DNA of 10,358 bases from NCBI GenBank assembly GCA_028698695.1, contig JAQVWB010000052.1, positions 1 to 10,358 on the forward strand, read 5' to 3'. The first letter of the stretch is position 1. Each line of letters starts with the position of its first letter. This DNA is from Syntrophomonadaceae bacterium (GTDB lineage: Bacteria; Bacillota; Syntrophomonadia; Syntrophomonadales; Syntrophomonadaceae). The translations under genes were made by a program, and so were the position numbers. Shown here one piece after another: positions 1-6,666 of this stretch. Under the pieces are notes generated by a model. That model saw nothing but the letters and a program-made list of their open reading frames with translations, was not told where the DNA came from and did not search any database.

Positions 1-662
1 AAAGATTAATCGCTTCCTATATGCGTATTGGCGGGGTAAGTCATGATTTACCGGATACTTTTATACCGGCAGCCCTAAGTTTTATAAACGATTTCCCCAA
101 AATGATTGAAGAGTATGAAGGATTAATTGTTGGTAATGAAATCCTGCAGGCCCGCTTAAAGGGTATAGGGGTTTTAACTGCTGAAGAAGCGATAGAATAT
201 GGCGTTACCGGCCCCAATCTGCGCGCCTGCGGAGTAGAATATGATATTCGCAAAGTTGATCCCTATGGAATCTATGACCGCTTTGAATTTGATCTGCCTC
301 TGGGAAGCAAAGGGGATAGCTGGGATAGATTACTGGTAAGAATGCAGGAAATGGCTCAAAGTGTTCGCATTATCGAGCAGGCTTTACAAGAACTTCCCGA
401 AGGAGAAATAAAAGCTAAAGTCCCTCGAATTATTAAACCTGAAAAGGGTAGTGAGGTTTATCATCGTATTGAGTCCTCGAAAGGAGAATTGGGCTACTAT
501 ATTGTTGCAGACGGGGGAGAGAAACCTTATCGTTTGCATGTCAGAGCGCCTTCTTTCGTTAATTTGATGGTCCTGCCCATTATTTCCAGAGGGGAAAAAC
601 TGCAGGATATCATCGCTAATATTGCCACATTGGATCCGGTGTTAGGCGAATCGGACCGATAA
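1..662 (+). CDS. nuoD: NADH-quinone oxidoreductase subunit D (NuoD, 49 kDa type), 5' end outside window
   Basis: This is the C-terminal half of the complex I subunit that, with NuoB and NuoH, forms the quinone-reduction site at the base of the peripheral arm. The frame is open from the window edge (first full codon at base 3), and the residues before the Met at base 21 (RLIASY) read straight into the family motif RIGGVSHDLP. That Met is therefore internal, and the start lies upstream. Visible family blocks are GNEILQARLKGIGVLT, the YDIRKVDPYGIYDRFEFDLP segment, LLVRMQEMAQSVRIIEQAL, and the closing APSFVNL block followed by LDPVLGESDR, which matches the usual C-terminal end of NuoD. The protein is thus complete at its C-terminus. 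The TAA stop is 15 bp before nuoH. The NuoC-NuoD boundary, and whether the two are fused, cannot be seen. NuoD is homologous to [NiFe]-hydrogenase large subunits, but the ending and the following nuoH-N genes argue for complex I. Confidence 0.96.
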   Translation, partial: RLIASYMRIGGVSHDLPDTFIPAALSFINDFPKMIEEYEGLIVGNEILQARLKGIGVLTAEEAIEYGVTGPNLRACGVEYDIRKVDPYGIYDRFEFDLPLGSKGDSWDRLLVRMQEMAQSVRIIEQALQELPEGEIKAKVPRIIKPEKGSEVYHRIESSKGELGYYIVADGGEKPYRLHVRAPSFVNLMVLPIISRGEKLQDIIANIATLDPVLGESDR

Positions 663-677
663 GGGGAGCGGAGTAGT

Positions 678-1715
678 ATGGAGAACTGGTTTGTAAATAT
701 TGCCCATGCACTGACCAATTGGTTGACCGGTCTGGGCTTGTCGGCCGGTTGGGCTGATTTCATATTATTAGTAGTGCAGTGGGTATTCATAATCATTATT
801 GTTACTTTAAATGTGATAGTACTTATTTGGCTGGAAAGAAAGATATCAGGCTTTATACAGCAACGCCTGGGACCTAACCGTCTGGGCCCTTTTGGTATGT
901 TTCAGACTATTGCTGATGCTATTAAACTTCTCACCAAGGAAGATATTATCCCTTCCGCTACCGATAAATTGATATTTCGTACCGCCCCTATGTTTTTTAT
1001 AATCATTTCCGTAATGCTCTATGTAGTACTCCCGATGGGAGAAAACATGGTTATCGTCGACCTGAATGTAGGGGTTTTCTATTTTATATCAGTAGGTTCG
1101 CTGACTACCATATGCCTGCTAATGGCCGGTTGGGGGTCCAATAATAAATGGTCGTTATTGGGGGCTATGCGTTCGGTGGCACAAATGATCAGTTATGAAA
1201 TTCCGCTGGCCTTTTCATTATTAGGTGTCATTATGATTGCCGGTTCCATGCGTTTATCTGATATTGTAGCTGCTCAGAGTAATGTATGGTTTATCGTTTT
1301 ACAACCGGTGGCTTTCATAGTTTATTTTATAGCTGCCACTGCCGAGCTGAACCGGGGACCATTTGATATGCCGGAAGCGGAACAGGAGTTAACTGCCGGC
1401 GCTTATACCGAATATACCGGTATGCGCTGGGCGTTGTTCTTTCTGGCTGAGTATACCAATCTGGTAGCTGTTTCCGCTCTGATGTCCACTTTGTTTTTAG
1501 GCGGTTGGCAGGGCCCCTTTTTACCTTCCTGGTTATGGATTATCATAAAAACTTATCTGGTTATGATAGTCTTTATGTGGTTAAAATGGACTTTCCCGCG
1601 TATCCGCATGGATCATCTGATGTCATTTAGCTGGAAAGTTCTGATTCCGGTTACTCTGGCTAATATATTGCTTACCGGAATTGTATTGCAACTATTCAAA
1701 GGGATGGGGTGGTAA
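678..1715 (+). CDS. nuoH: NADH-quinone oxidoreductase subunit H (NuoH, ND1 type)
   Basis: This integral membrane subunit forms the quinone-access chamber and links quinone reduction to the pumping arm. At 345 residues it has family length. It has about eight predicted membrane helices and an N-terminus about 17 residues longer than in E. coli. The first signature, WLERKISGFIQQRLGPNRLG, is at residues 51-70. The SVAQMISYEIPLA block is at 166-178 with conserved E174. The second signature, RGPFDMPEAEQEL, is at 226-238, and its acidic residues D230, E233 and E235 correspond to the quinone-site cluster of the family. The FPRIRMD block is at 306-312. The ATG start is supported by AAGGGGAG (661-668) nine bases upstream. 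The TAA stop leaves five bases before the preferred nuoI start. In many homologues the residue after FPRIRMD is Q; here it is H313. The membrane subunits of group 4 hydrogenases are related, but the context fixes the call. Confidence 0.97.
   Translation: MENWFVNIAHALTNWLTGLGLSAGWADFILLVVQWVFIIIIVTLNVIVLIWLERKISGFIQQRLGPNRLGPFGMFQTIADAIKLLTKEDIIPSATDKLIFRTAPMFFIIISVMLYVVLPMGENMVIVDLNVGVFYFISVGSLTTICLLMAGWGSNNKWSLLGAMRSVAQMISYEIPLAFSLLGVIMIAGSMRLSDIVAAQSNVWFIVLQPVAFIVYFIAATAELNRGPFDMPEAEQELTAGAYTEYTGMRWALFFLAEYTNLVAVSALMSTLFLGGWQGPFLPSWLWIIIKTYLVMIVFMWLKWTFPRIRMDHLMSFSWKVLIPVTLANILLTGIVLQLFKGMGW
1706..1712 (+). promoter_or_regulatory. Ribosome binding site deciding the nuoI start
   Basis: GGGGTGG lies eight bases before the ATG at 1721, a good distance for initiation. 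The alternative GTG at 1709 falls inside this G-rich run and would have only AAAGGG (1698-1703) as its site. ATG 1721 is therefore preferred. The site overlaps the last codons and the stop of nuoH, which favours translational coupling. Confidence 0.65.
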
Positions 1716-1720
1716 CAGAT

Positions 1721-2455
1721 ATGAAAGGCAAAGGATTATTAGAGGGTCTGTGGATCACCCTGAGACATTTGTTTGAAAGAGAGATTACTATTCAATATCC
1801 GGAACAAATGCCTTATTTGCAGGAACGCTTCCGGGGATGCCTGCAATTTGACTATAAAAAATGTATTGTTTGCGGTCTTTGTACCAAGGCTTGTCCCAAT
1901 AATGTTTTAAGTTACGAAAGTCAACCGGATCCGAACAGTAAAAAGAAATTACTGCTCAGTTATACTATAGATTTGCAATATTGCATGTTTTGCAATTTGT
2001 GTGTAGAAGCATGTCCTACCGGCACTTTATACTTCAATCATGATTTTGAACTGTCAGAATATCAACGTGATGATATAAAGATAGTCTATGAGATTCCCCG
2101 TTCAGCCCAGGCGGTTATATCTGAACCGGCAGACAGCCCGATTGAAATGGTTGATTCAAGTGCTGAACCGGCACCGCAGCCTGACGAGGATGAGGCTAAA
2201 AAACAGAAACAAATTAATGCCATGATAACGGCTTTGAAAAAGAATCCAGTGAAGGCAGTCAGTAAACTGGTTGAAAGTGAAGCTCAGGCCCAGATTTTAG
2301 CTGACATATTACAGGCGGATGAAAAGAAACTGGTTCGTATGGCGACCATGATGATAGAGGATCGTGAAAAAGCCGGGAAAGTAGCGCTGGCTTTTGTAAA
2401 TAAAGAGTTAAAAGACCGCCAGCAGGAAGGAGGGGCCGGAAATGAACCTGAATGA
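1721..2455 (+). CDS. nuoI: NADH-quinone oxidoreductase subunit I (NuoI, 2x[4Fe-4S], TYKY type) with long C-terminal extension
   Basis: NuoI carries clusters N6a and N6b and passes electrons towards NuoB and quinone. From ATG 1721 the protein has 244 residues; a GTG at 1709 would add four. Two 8Fe-ferredoxin motifs are intact. The first is CIVCGLCTKACP with C48, C51, C54 and C58. The second is CMFCNLCVEACP with C88, C91, C94 and C98, where N replaces the more usual G after the second Cys. The N-terminal GLWITLRHLFEREITIQYPE matches the amphipathic membrane-docking helix of the family. The conserved core ends near residue 125 (IVYEIPRS). The rest, about 119 residues, is not standard NuoI. It consists of an acidic Pro-rich linker (about 133-158), a Lys-rich charged stretch, and apparent helices (about 162-235), ending in a Gly/Glu tail. 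There are no extra Cys motifs in it. The gene overlaps nuoJ by 14 bp. Function of the core is certain; that of the extension is unknown. Confidence 0.96.
   Translation: MKGKGLLEGLWITLRHLFEREITIQYPEQMPYLQERFRGCLQFDYKKCIVCGLCTKACPNNVLSYESQPDPNSKKKLLLSYTIDLQYCMFCNLCVEACPTGTLYFNHDFELSEYQRDDIKIVYEIPRSAQAVISEPADSPIEMVDSSAEPAPQPDEDEAKKQKQINAMITALKKNPVKAVSKLVESEAQAQILADILQADEKKLVRMATMMIEDREKAGKVALAFVNKELKDRQQEGGAGNEPE
2425..2434 (+). promoter_or_regulatory. Strong ribosome binding site for nuoJ inside the nuoI end
   Basis: GGAAGGAGGGG-type sequence ends about seven bases before the nuoJ ATG at 2442 and lies wholly within the nuoI coding sequence. It supports this start even though the two genes overlap by 14 bp in different frames. 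It also suggests that nuoJ is translated by ribosomes finishing nuoI or landing next to its stop. Confidence 0.7.
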
Positions 2456-2951
2456 TGCGGTATTCATGCTGCTGGCATTAATTACGCTAGGCTCTGCCCT
2501 GGGGGTAGTAGCATCTAAAAATATTGTACACAGTGCCTTACTTTTAGTACTAACATTTCTGGGAGTTGCCGGACTGTATTTCCAGATGAATGCCGGATTT
2601 ATAGGATTGGTACAAATTTTGATTTATGGCGGGGCTATATCAGTATTAATTATATTTGCCATAATGCTGGTTATGGATGTTGAACCGGAGAAAACCAATT
2701 TGCCTAGTCCCAGCCTGGGCCGCCGCCTGTGGGGAGTTTATCTGGTCGTTTTGCTTATTATTGCCCTGGGGGCTTCCATCTGGTATACCAAGTGGCCTCT
2801 GGCGATATCTGCTGTAAATTCTGATGAGATGACAGCATTGGCTGATTTAATGCTGGGGAAATATGTAGTAGCTTTTGAAGTGGCAGCTATTCTGCTTCTG
2901 GTAGCGGTAGTGGGAGCAATTATCCTGGCAAAAGGAGCGGATGACAAATGA
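2442..2951 (+). CDS. nuoJ: NADH-quinone oxidoreductase subunit J (NuoJ, ND6 type)
   Basis: NuoJ is a five-helix membrane subunit next to NuoH, NuoA and NuoK. Its third helix takes part in the conformational coupling between quinone reduction and pumping. The 169 residues match family length. The hallmark segment QILIYGGAISVLIIFAIMLV lies at residues 58-77, with Y62 and the Gly pair where known structures have a pi-bulge. The last helix, EVAAILLLVAVVGAIILAK, starts at E146. A hydrophilic loop (about 80-95) and a longer loop (about 117-140) separate the helices. The start is set by the strong site at 2425-2434. The TGA stop overlaps the nuoK ATG as ATGA. Such tight junctions usually mean that the subunits are made in fixed ratio. 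Confidence 0.96.
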   Translation: MNLNDAVFMLLALITLGSALGVVASKNIVHSALLLVLTFLGVAGLYFQMNAGFIGLVQILIYGGAISVLIIFAIMLVMDVEPEKTNLPSPSLGRRLWGVYLVVLLIIALGASIWYTKWPLAISAVNSDEMTALADLMLGKYVVAFEVAAILLLVAVVGAIILAKGADDK

Positions 2952-3256
2952 TAGGATTTACGCACTATTTAATTCTCAGTACGATTTTATTCGGTATTGG
3001 CATGTACGGAGTTATTTCCAAACGAAATGCAGTAGCGGTGCTGATGTCGGTAGAAATCATGCTTAATGCGGTTAATATAAATTTTATTGCCATTAATAAA
3101 TTCATTCGTTCTGAAACGGGAATAGGCCAGCTGTTTGCCATTTTTGTGATTGTGGTGGCAGCTGCCGAAGTAGCAGTGGGACTGGCTTTGATTATTGCCA
3201 TATACCGACAGAAGAAGTCAGTTAATCTGAATGATTTTAACTTATTGAAATGGTAA
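2948..3256 (+). CDS. nuoK: NADH-quinone oxidoreductase subunit K (NuoK, ND4L type)
   Basis: NuoK is a small three-helix membrane protein that, with NuoJ and NuoN, carries the buried acidic residues of the fourth proton route (E channel). The 102 residues match family length exactly. Both membrane glutamates are present: E36 in MSVEIMLNAVN and E74 in VAAAEVAVGLALI, the equivalents of E36 and E72 in E. coli. GIGMYGVISKRNAV matches the first loop. The related MrpC subunit of Na+/H+ antiporters is a possible confusion, but gene order and the C-terminal tail fit NuoK. The ATG overlaps the nuoJ stop (ATGA), with AAGGAG at 2932-2937 ten bases upstream. Confidence 0.97.
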   Translation: MIGFTHYLILSTILFGIGMYGVISKRNAVAVLMSVEIMLNAVNINFIAINKFIRSETGIGQLFAIFVIVVAAAEVAVGLALIIAIYRQKKSVNLNDFNLLKW

Positions 3257-3272
3257 GGAAGGTGTTATAACG

Positions 3273-5144
3273 ATGCAAAACATATTAGCTTCATCCTGGG
3301 TTATACCGTTCCTGCCATTTCTGGCTTTCGCGCTAATCGGGCTGTTATTGCACCGCTGGCCCAAAATCTCAGCGGCGATCTCCATTCTGGCTATTAGTGC
3401 GTCCCTGCTGTATTCCGTATTGGTAGCCGTAATGGTTTTTGCAAAAGGAGCAGGAGTATTTGAGATAGCTGTCCGCTGGCTGAATATGCCCGGATTGCAG
3501 GTGGATATGGGGTTGCTTGTTGACCCGCTTACCGCGGTAATGCTGCTGGTGGTTACCATCGTGGCTTTGCTGGTGCAGATATATTCTATAGGCTATATGC
3601 ATGATGATCCAGGCTTTGCCAGCTATTTTGCCTATCAGAGTATCTTTGCCGGTTCCATGCTGGGGTTGGTGGTATCCAATAACTTTGGACAGATATTTGT
3701 ATTCTGGGAACTGGTGGGTTTATCATCATATCTGTTAATCGGATTCTGGTTTGGACGCCATTCAGCCCGGGAAGCAGCCAAGAAAGCTTTTATTACTAAT
3801 CGGGTTGGAGATTTCGGCTTTTTGTTAGGTATACTTTTCCTGCAAATAATATTTGGTACTCTGAACTTTAGTGAATTACCCGGTGCAGTTGCCAGTTACA
3901 GTAATACGGCCGTATTGATTACGGTGTCTCTATTGTTACTGTTGGGGCCGGTGGGCAAGTCAGCACAATTTCCTTTGCATGTCTGGCTGCCTGATGCCAT
4001 GGAAGGTCCTACCCCGGTCAGTGCCCTTATACATGCAGCTACCATGGTAGCTGCCGGTGTATATTTAATTGCGCGGGCATTTTTCATATTCAACACTTCA
4101 CCGGAAACCATGTTGGTAATTGCTGTACTGGGCGGGTTTACTGCTTTATTTGCCGCCAGTATAGCTCTGGTACAAAACGATATAAAACGCATTCTGGCCT
4201 ACTCAACTTTATCTCAACTGGGTTATATGGTGATGGCTATGGGAGTTGGGGCCATGACGGCAGGAATGTTTCACCTCATGACCCATGCATTCTTCAAGAG
4301 CCTGTTATTTCTGGGTGCCGGTTCGGTAATTCATGCCCTGGCTAATGAACAGGATATCTGGAAGATGGGCGGTCTGCATAAAAAAATGCCCATAACCACC
4401 TGGACTTTTGTGATAGGAGCACTGGCTTTAAGTGGTATACCACCGCTTTCAGGCTTCTGGAGCAAGGATGAAATACTGCTGGGGACTTTTGCTTCCGGGC
4501 ATATGGGATTATATATTCTTGGTTCACTGGTAGCCTTTATGACCGCATTCTATATGTTCCGGTTGATATTTGTAGCTTTCTTTGGTGAAAACCAGACTGC
4601 TGAACATGCTCATGAGTCACCGGCAGTAATGACCGTACCTCTGATTATTCTTGCGGTGCTGGCTGTTTTCGCTGGTTTTGTAGGTTCACCATTAATGAAT
4701 TATGCTTTTGCCCATTACATTACTTATCCGGGAGCTATACATCATACACCCAGTATTACCATTATGCTGATATCTTCAGTGCTGGCGGTATCAGGTATAT
4801 TTTTGGCCTGGGCGGTTTATCAGAAGAAGTGGCTGGATTATGAAGAATTAAAAGTTAAAATGGGCGGCTTATATAAACTGCTCTACAACAAGTATTATAT
4901 TGACGAATTCTATGCCTGGCTGATTAAACATTTTATTGATGGAACTGCCAGACTTATGGAATGGTTTGATTTGAAAGTTGTTAATGGTACGGTTAACGGA
5001 CTGGCCTGGTTGACCGGTTACCTGGGATTAAACCTGCGCTATACCGAAGATGGACAGGTGCAGACTTATGCCATTTATATATATACAGGGATGGTTATCC
5101 TCATAATTTCAGCATTATGTGCCGTATTTACGGCTTTAGCGTAG
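3273..5144 (+). CDS. nuoL: NADH-quinone oxidoreductase subunit L (NuoL, ND5 type, distal antiporter-like subunit)
   Basis: NuoL is the distal antiporter-like pump subunit. Its long lateral helix runs along the membrane arm over NuoM and NuoN. The 623 residues match family length. The full set of pumping residues is present: E146 in FWELVGLSSYLLIGFW, D180 in NRVGD, K229 seven residues before H236 in GKSAQFPLHVWLPDAMEGP, H254 in ALIHAATMV, H334 and H338 with K342 in MFHLMTHAFFKSLLF, and K398 in GFWSKDE. From about residue 515 the C-terminal part shows the amphipathic lateral-helix region (YNKYYIDEFYAWL and following) and a final anchor helix at about 598-620. The ATG is preceded by AAGGAAGGTG (3255-3264), which begins in the nuoK stop region, and the TAG stop is ten bases before nuoM. 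MrpA and hydrogenase-4 HyfB proteins are paralogous, but the lateral helix and gene order favour NuoL. Confidence 0.97.
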   Translation: MQNILASSWVIPFLPFLAFALIGLLLHRWPKISAAISILAISASLLYSVLVAVMVFAKGAGVFEIAVRWLNMPGLQVDMGLLVDPLTAVMLLVVTIVALLVQIYSIGYMHDDPGFASYFAYQSIFAGSMLGLVVSNNFGQIFVFWELVGLSSYLLIGFWFGRHSAREAAKKAFITNRVGDFGFLLGILFLQIIFGTLNFSELPGAVASYSNTAVLITVSLLLLLGPVGKSAQFPLHVWLPDAMEGPTPVSALIHAATMVAAGVYLIARAFFIFNTSPETMLVIAVLGGFTALFAASIALVQNDIKRILAYSTLSQLGYMVMAMGVGAMTAGMFHLMTHAFFKSLLFLGAGSVIHALANEQDIWKMGGLHKKMPITTWTFVIGALALSGIPPLSGFWSKDEILLGTFASGHMGLYILGSLVAFMTAFYMFRLIFVAFFGENQTAEHAHESPAVMTVPLIILAVLAVFAGFVGSPLMNYAFAHYITYPGAIHHTPSITIMLISSVLAVSGIFLAWAVYQKKWLDYEELKVKMGGLYKLLYNKYYIDEFYAWLIKHFIDGTARLMEWFDLKVVNGTVNGLAWLTGYLGLNLRYTEDGQVQTYAIYIYTGMVILIISALCAVFTALA

Positions 5145-5154
5145 GGGGTGGGGA

Positions 5155-6666
5155 ATGATGAGTAATTTACCAATTTTATCACTAACACTGTTTATACCCA
5201 TCCTGGGAGCTATAGTAATAATGTGTCTGCCAGCCAACAGACATAAAGCTATTAAGTATGTAGCTGCGGTTAGTACATTATTCAGTCTGCTTTTATCCTT
5301 GTGGTCAATGTTAAATTATGACCTGACTATTGGGGGTATGCAGTTTGTAGAACGAATTCCCTGGATTGCAGATCTGGGGGTTAATTATGCACTGGGAGTA
5401 GATGGAATTAGTCTGCCGTTATTATTGCTTACTAATCTGATTGGATTCAGTGCTGTTTATGCTTCCTGGCAAACAGCAGCCAGAGTAAAGGAATTTTTTG
5501 CCCTGTTGTTGATTTTGATTACCGGAGTAATGGGGACTTTTGTAACTACGGATTTATTTATTTTCTTCCTGTTCTACGAAGTAGTGGTAATCCCCATTTA
5601 TCTGCTGGTAATTATGTTTGGCAGCTCCAAGCGGGTTACGAAAGAATATGCCGGCATGAAGCTGACCATTTATCTCTTAATCGGCAGTGCCTTCTTATTA
5701 GTTGGTTTGATTGCTCTATTTATAAAAGCGCAGGGGATTTTGGGATTCCCCAGTATGGATATTGCTACTCTGGCGCAGGTAGATTACCCGGCAGGATTCC
5801 AAATATTTGCTTATGCCTTAATGGTCTTTGGTTTTGGAACTTTGCTATCCATGTTCCCGTTCCATGCCTGGTCACCGGATGGATATGCGGGTGCACCAAC
5901 TGCAGTCAGTATGATACATGCCGGAGTGCTGAAAAAGATTGGCGGTTACGGGCTAATCCGTATTGGCCTGTTTATTCTGCCAGTGGGAGCCAAATTTATT
6001 GCCCCTGTAATTGCCGTTCTGGCGATAGGGAATGTGGTATATGCTGCTTTTATCTGTCTGAGTCAGAAAGACCTTAAATATATTGTGGGCTATTCCAGTG
6101 TCAGTCATATGGGATATGTACTGATTGGTATTGCGGCCTTGAATATTATCAGTATAAATGGTGCCGTTATGATGATGTTTGCCCATGGGGTTATGGCGGC
6201 CTTATTCTTTGCTATGATTGGTAATCTCTACGAAAAAAGCCATACCCGCAATGTAAGTGATTTTGGCGGACTGGCTCATCAGATGCCGCGCCTGGCTTTC
6301 GGGTTTATGCTGGCCGGTCTGGCCTCCTTGGGATTACCGGGAACGGTAAACTTTATTGGTGAATTTACTATATTTGTAGGAGCTTTCGGTGTCTACCGGG
6401 TCATAAGCATTATTGCCATTACCGGAATTATTCTTACCGCCGTATATATATTACGGACGCTGGGGGATATATTATTTGGACCCCGTTTGGAGAAATGGGA
6501 TCATCTGCAGGATTTAAAAGGCCCTGAAATGGTGCCGCTGGTAGTTCTGGGATCAGCTATCCTGATAGGCGGGATATTACCCTTTACGGTTATGGACTTT
6601 ATTAACAGCGGAGTAGGGCAATTATTATCCCATATCGCTTCTATTCAGATGGGGGGGATATTCTAA
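5155..6666 (+). CDS. nuoM: NADH-quinone oxidoreductase subunit M (NuoM, ND4 type) lacking the canonical TM7 lysine
   Basis: NuoM is the middle antiporter-like pump subunit, here 503 residues. Family blocks are clear: FYEVVVIPIYLL with E142; YAGMKLTIYLLIGSA with K169; PFHAWSPDGYAGAPTAVS with H237; HAGVLKKIGGYGLIR with K260 and K261; SQKDLKYIVGYSSVSHMGY; FAHGVMAALFF with H344; and FIGEFTIFVGAF with E403. Seven residues before the PFH histidine, where E. coli NuoM (K234) and this window's own NuoL (K229) and NuoN (K210) have a lysine, there is L230 (codon TTG at 5842-5844). K260, next to the usual TM8 lysine K261, and H255 are candidates to replace it, but that is inference. Two ATGs in tandem (5155 and 5158) follow a G-rich site at 5144-5153; either could be used. 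The stop shares one base with the nuoN ATG (TAATG). Confidence in NuoM is high; whether pumping is altered is unknown. Confidence 0.95.
   Translation: MMSNLPILSLTLFIPILGAIVIMCLPANRHKAIKYVAAVSTLFSLLLSLWSMLNYDLTIGGMQFVERIPWIADLGVNYALGVDGISLPLLLLTNLIGFSAVYASWQTAARVKEFFALLLILITGVMGTFVTTDLFIFFLFYEVVVIPIYLLVIMFGSSKRVTKEYAGMKLTIYLLIGSAFLLVGLIALFIKAQGILGFPSMDIATLAQVDYPAGFQIFAYALMVFGFGTLLSMFPFHAWSPDGYAGAPTAVSMIHAGVLKKIGGYGLIRIGLFILPVGAKFIAPVIAVLAIGNVVYAAFICLSQKDLKYIVGYSSVSHMGYVLIGIAALNIISINGAVMMMFAHGVMAALFFAMIGNLYEKSHTRNVSDFGGLAHQMPRLAFGFMLAGLASLGLPGTVNFIGEFTIFVGAFGVYRVISIIAITGIILTAVYILRTLGDILFGPRLEKWDHLQDLKGPEMVPLVVLGSAILIGGILPFTVMDFINSGVGQLLSHIASIQMGGIF

Noticed and set aside
21..662. Met at base 21 as the start of nuoD
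   Set aside because: The frame is open to the window edge, residues before it continue the family motif, there is no ribosome site, and the protein would lack the conserved N-terminal half.
1709..1720. GTG at 1709 as the start of nuoI
   Set aside because: It overlaps the nuoH end and lies within the best ribosome site; ATG 1721 has better spacing. Only four residues differ, so it stays a minor alternative.
2738..3201. Open frames on the - strand across nuoJ and nuoK
   Set aside because: Both lie opposite conserved membrane genes and encode low-complexity Ser/Thr/Ala-rich peptides typical of antisense hydrophobic codons.
3242..3559. Open frame on the - strand across the start of nuoL
   Set aside because: It is antisense to a strongly conserved gene, has no ribosome site, and its composition is that of a reading-frame shadow.
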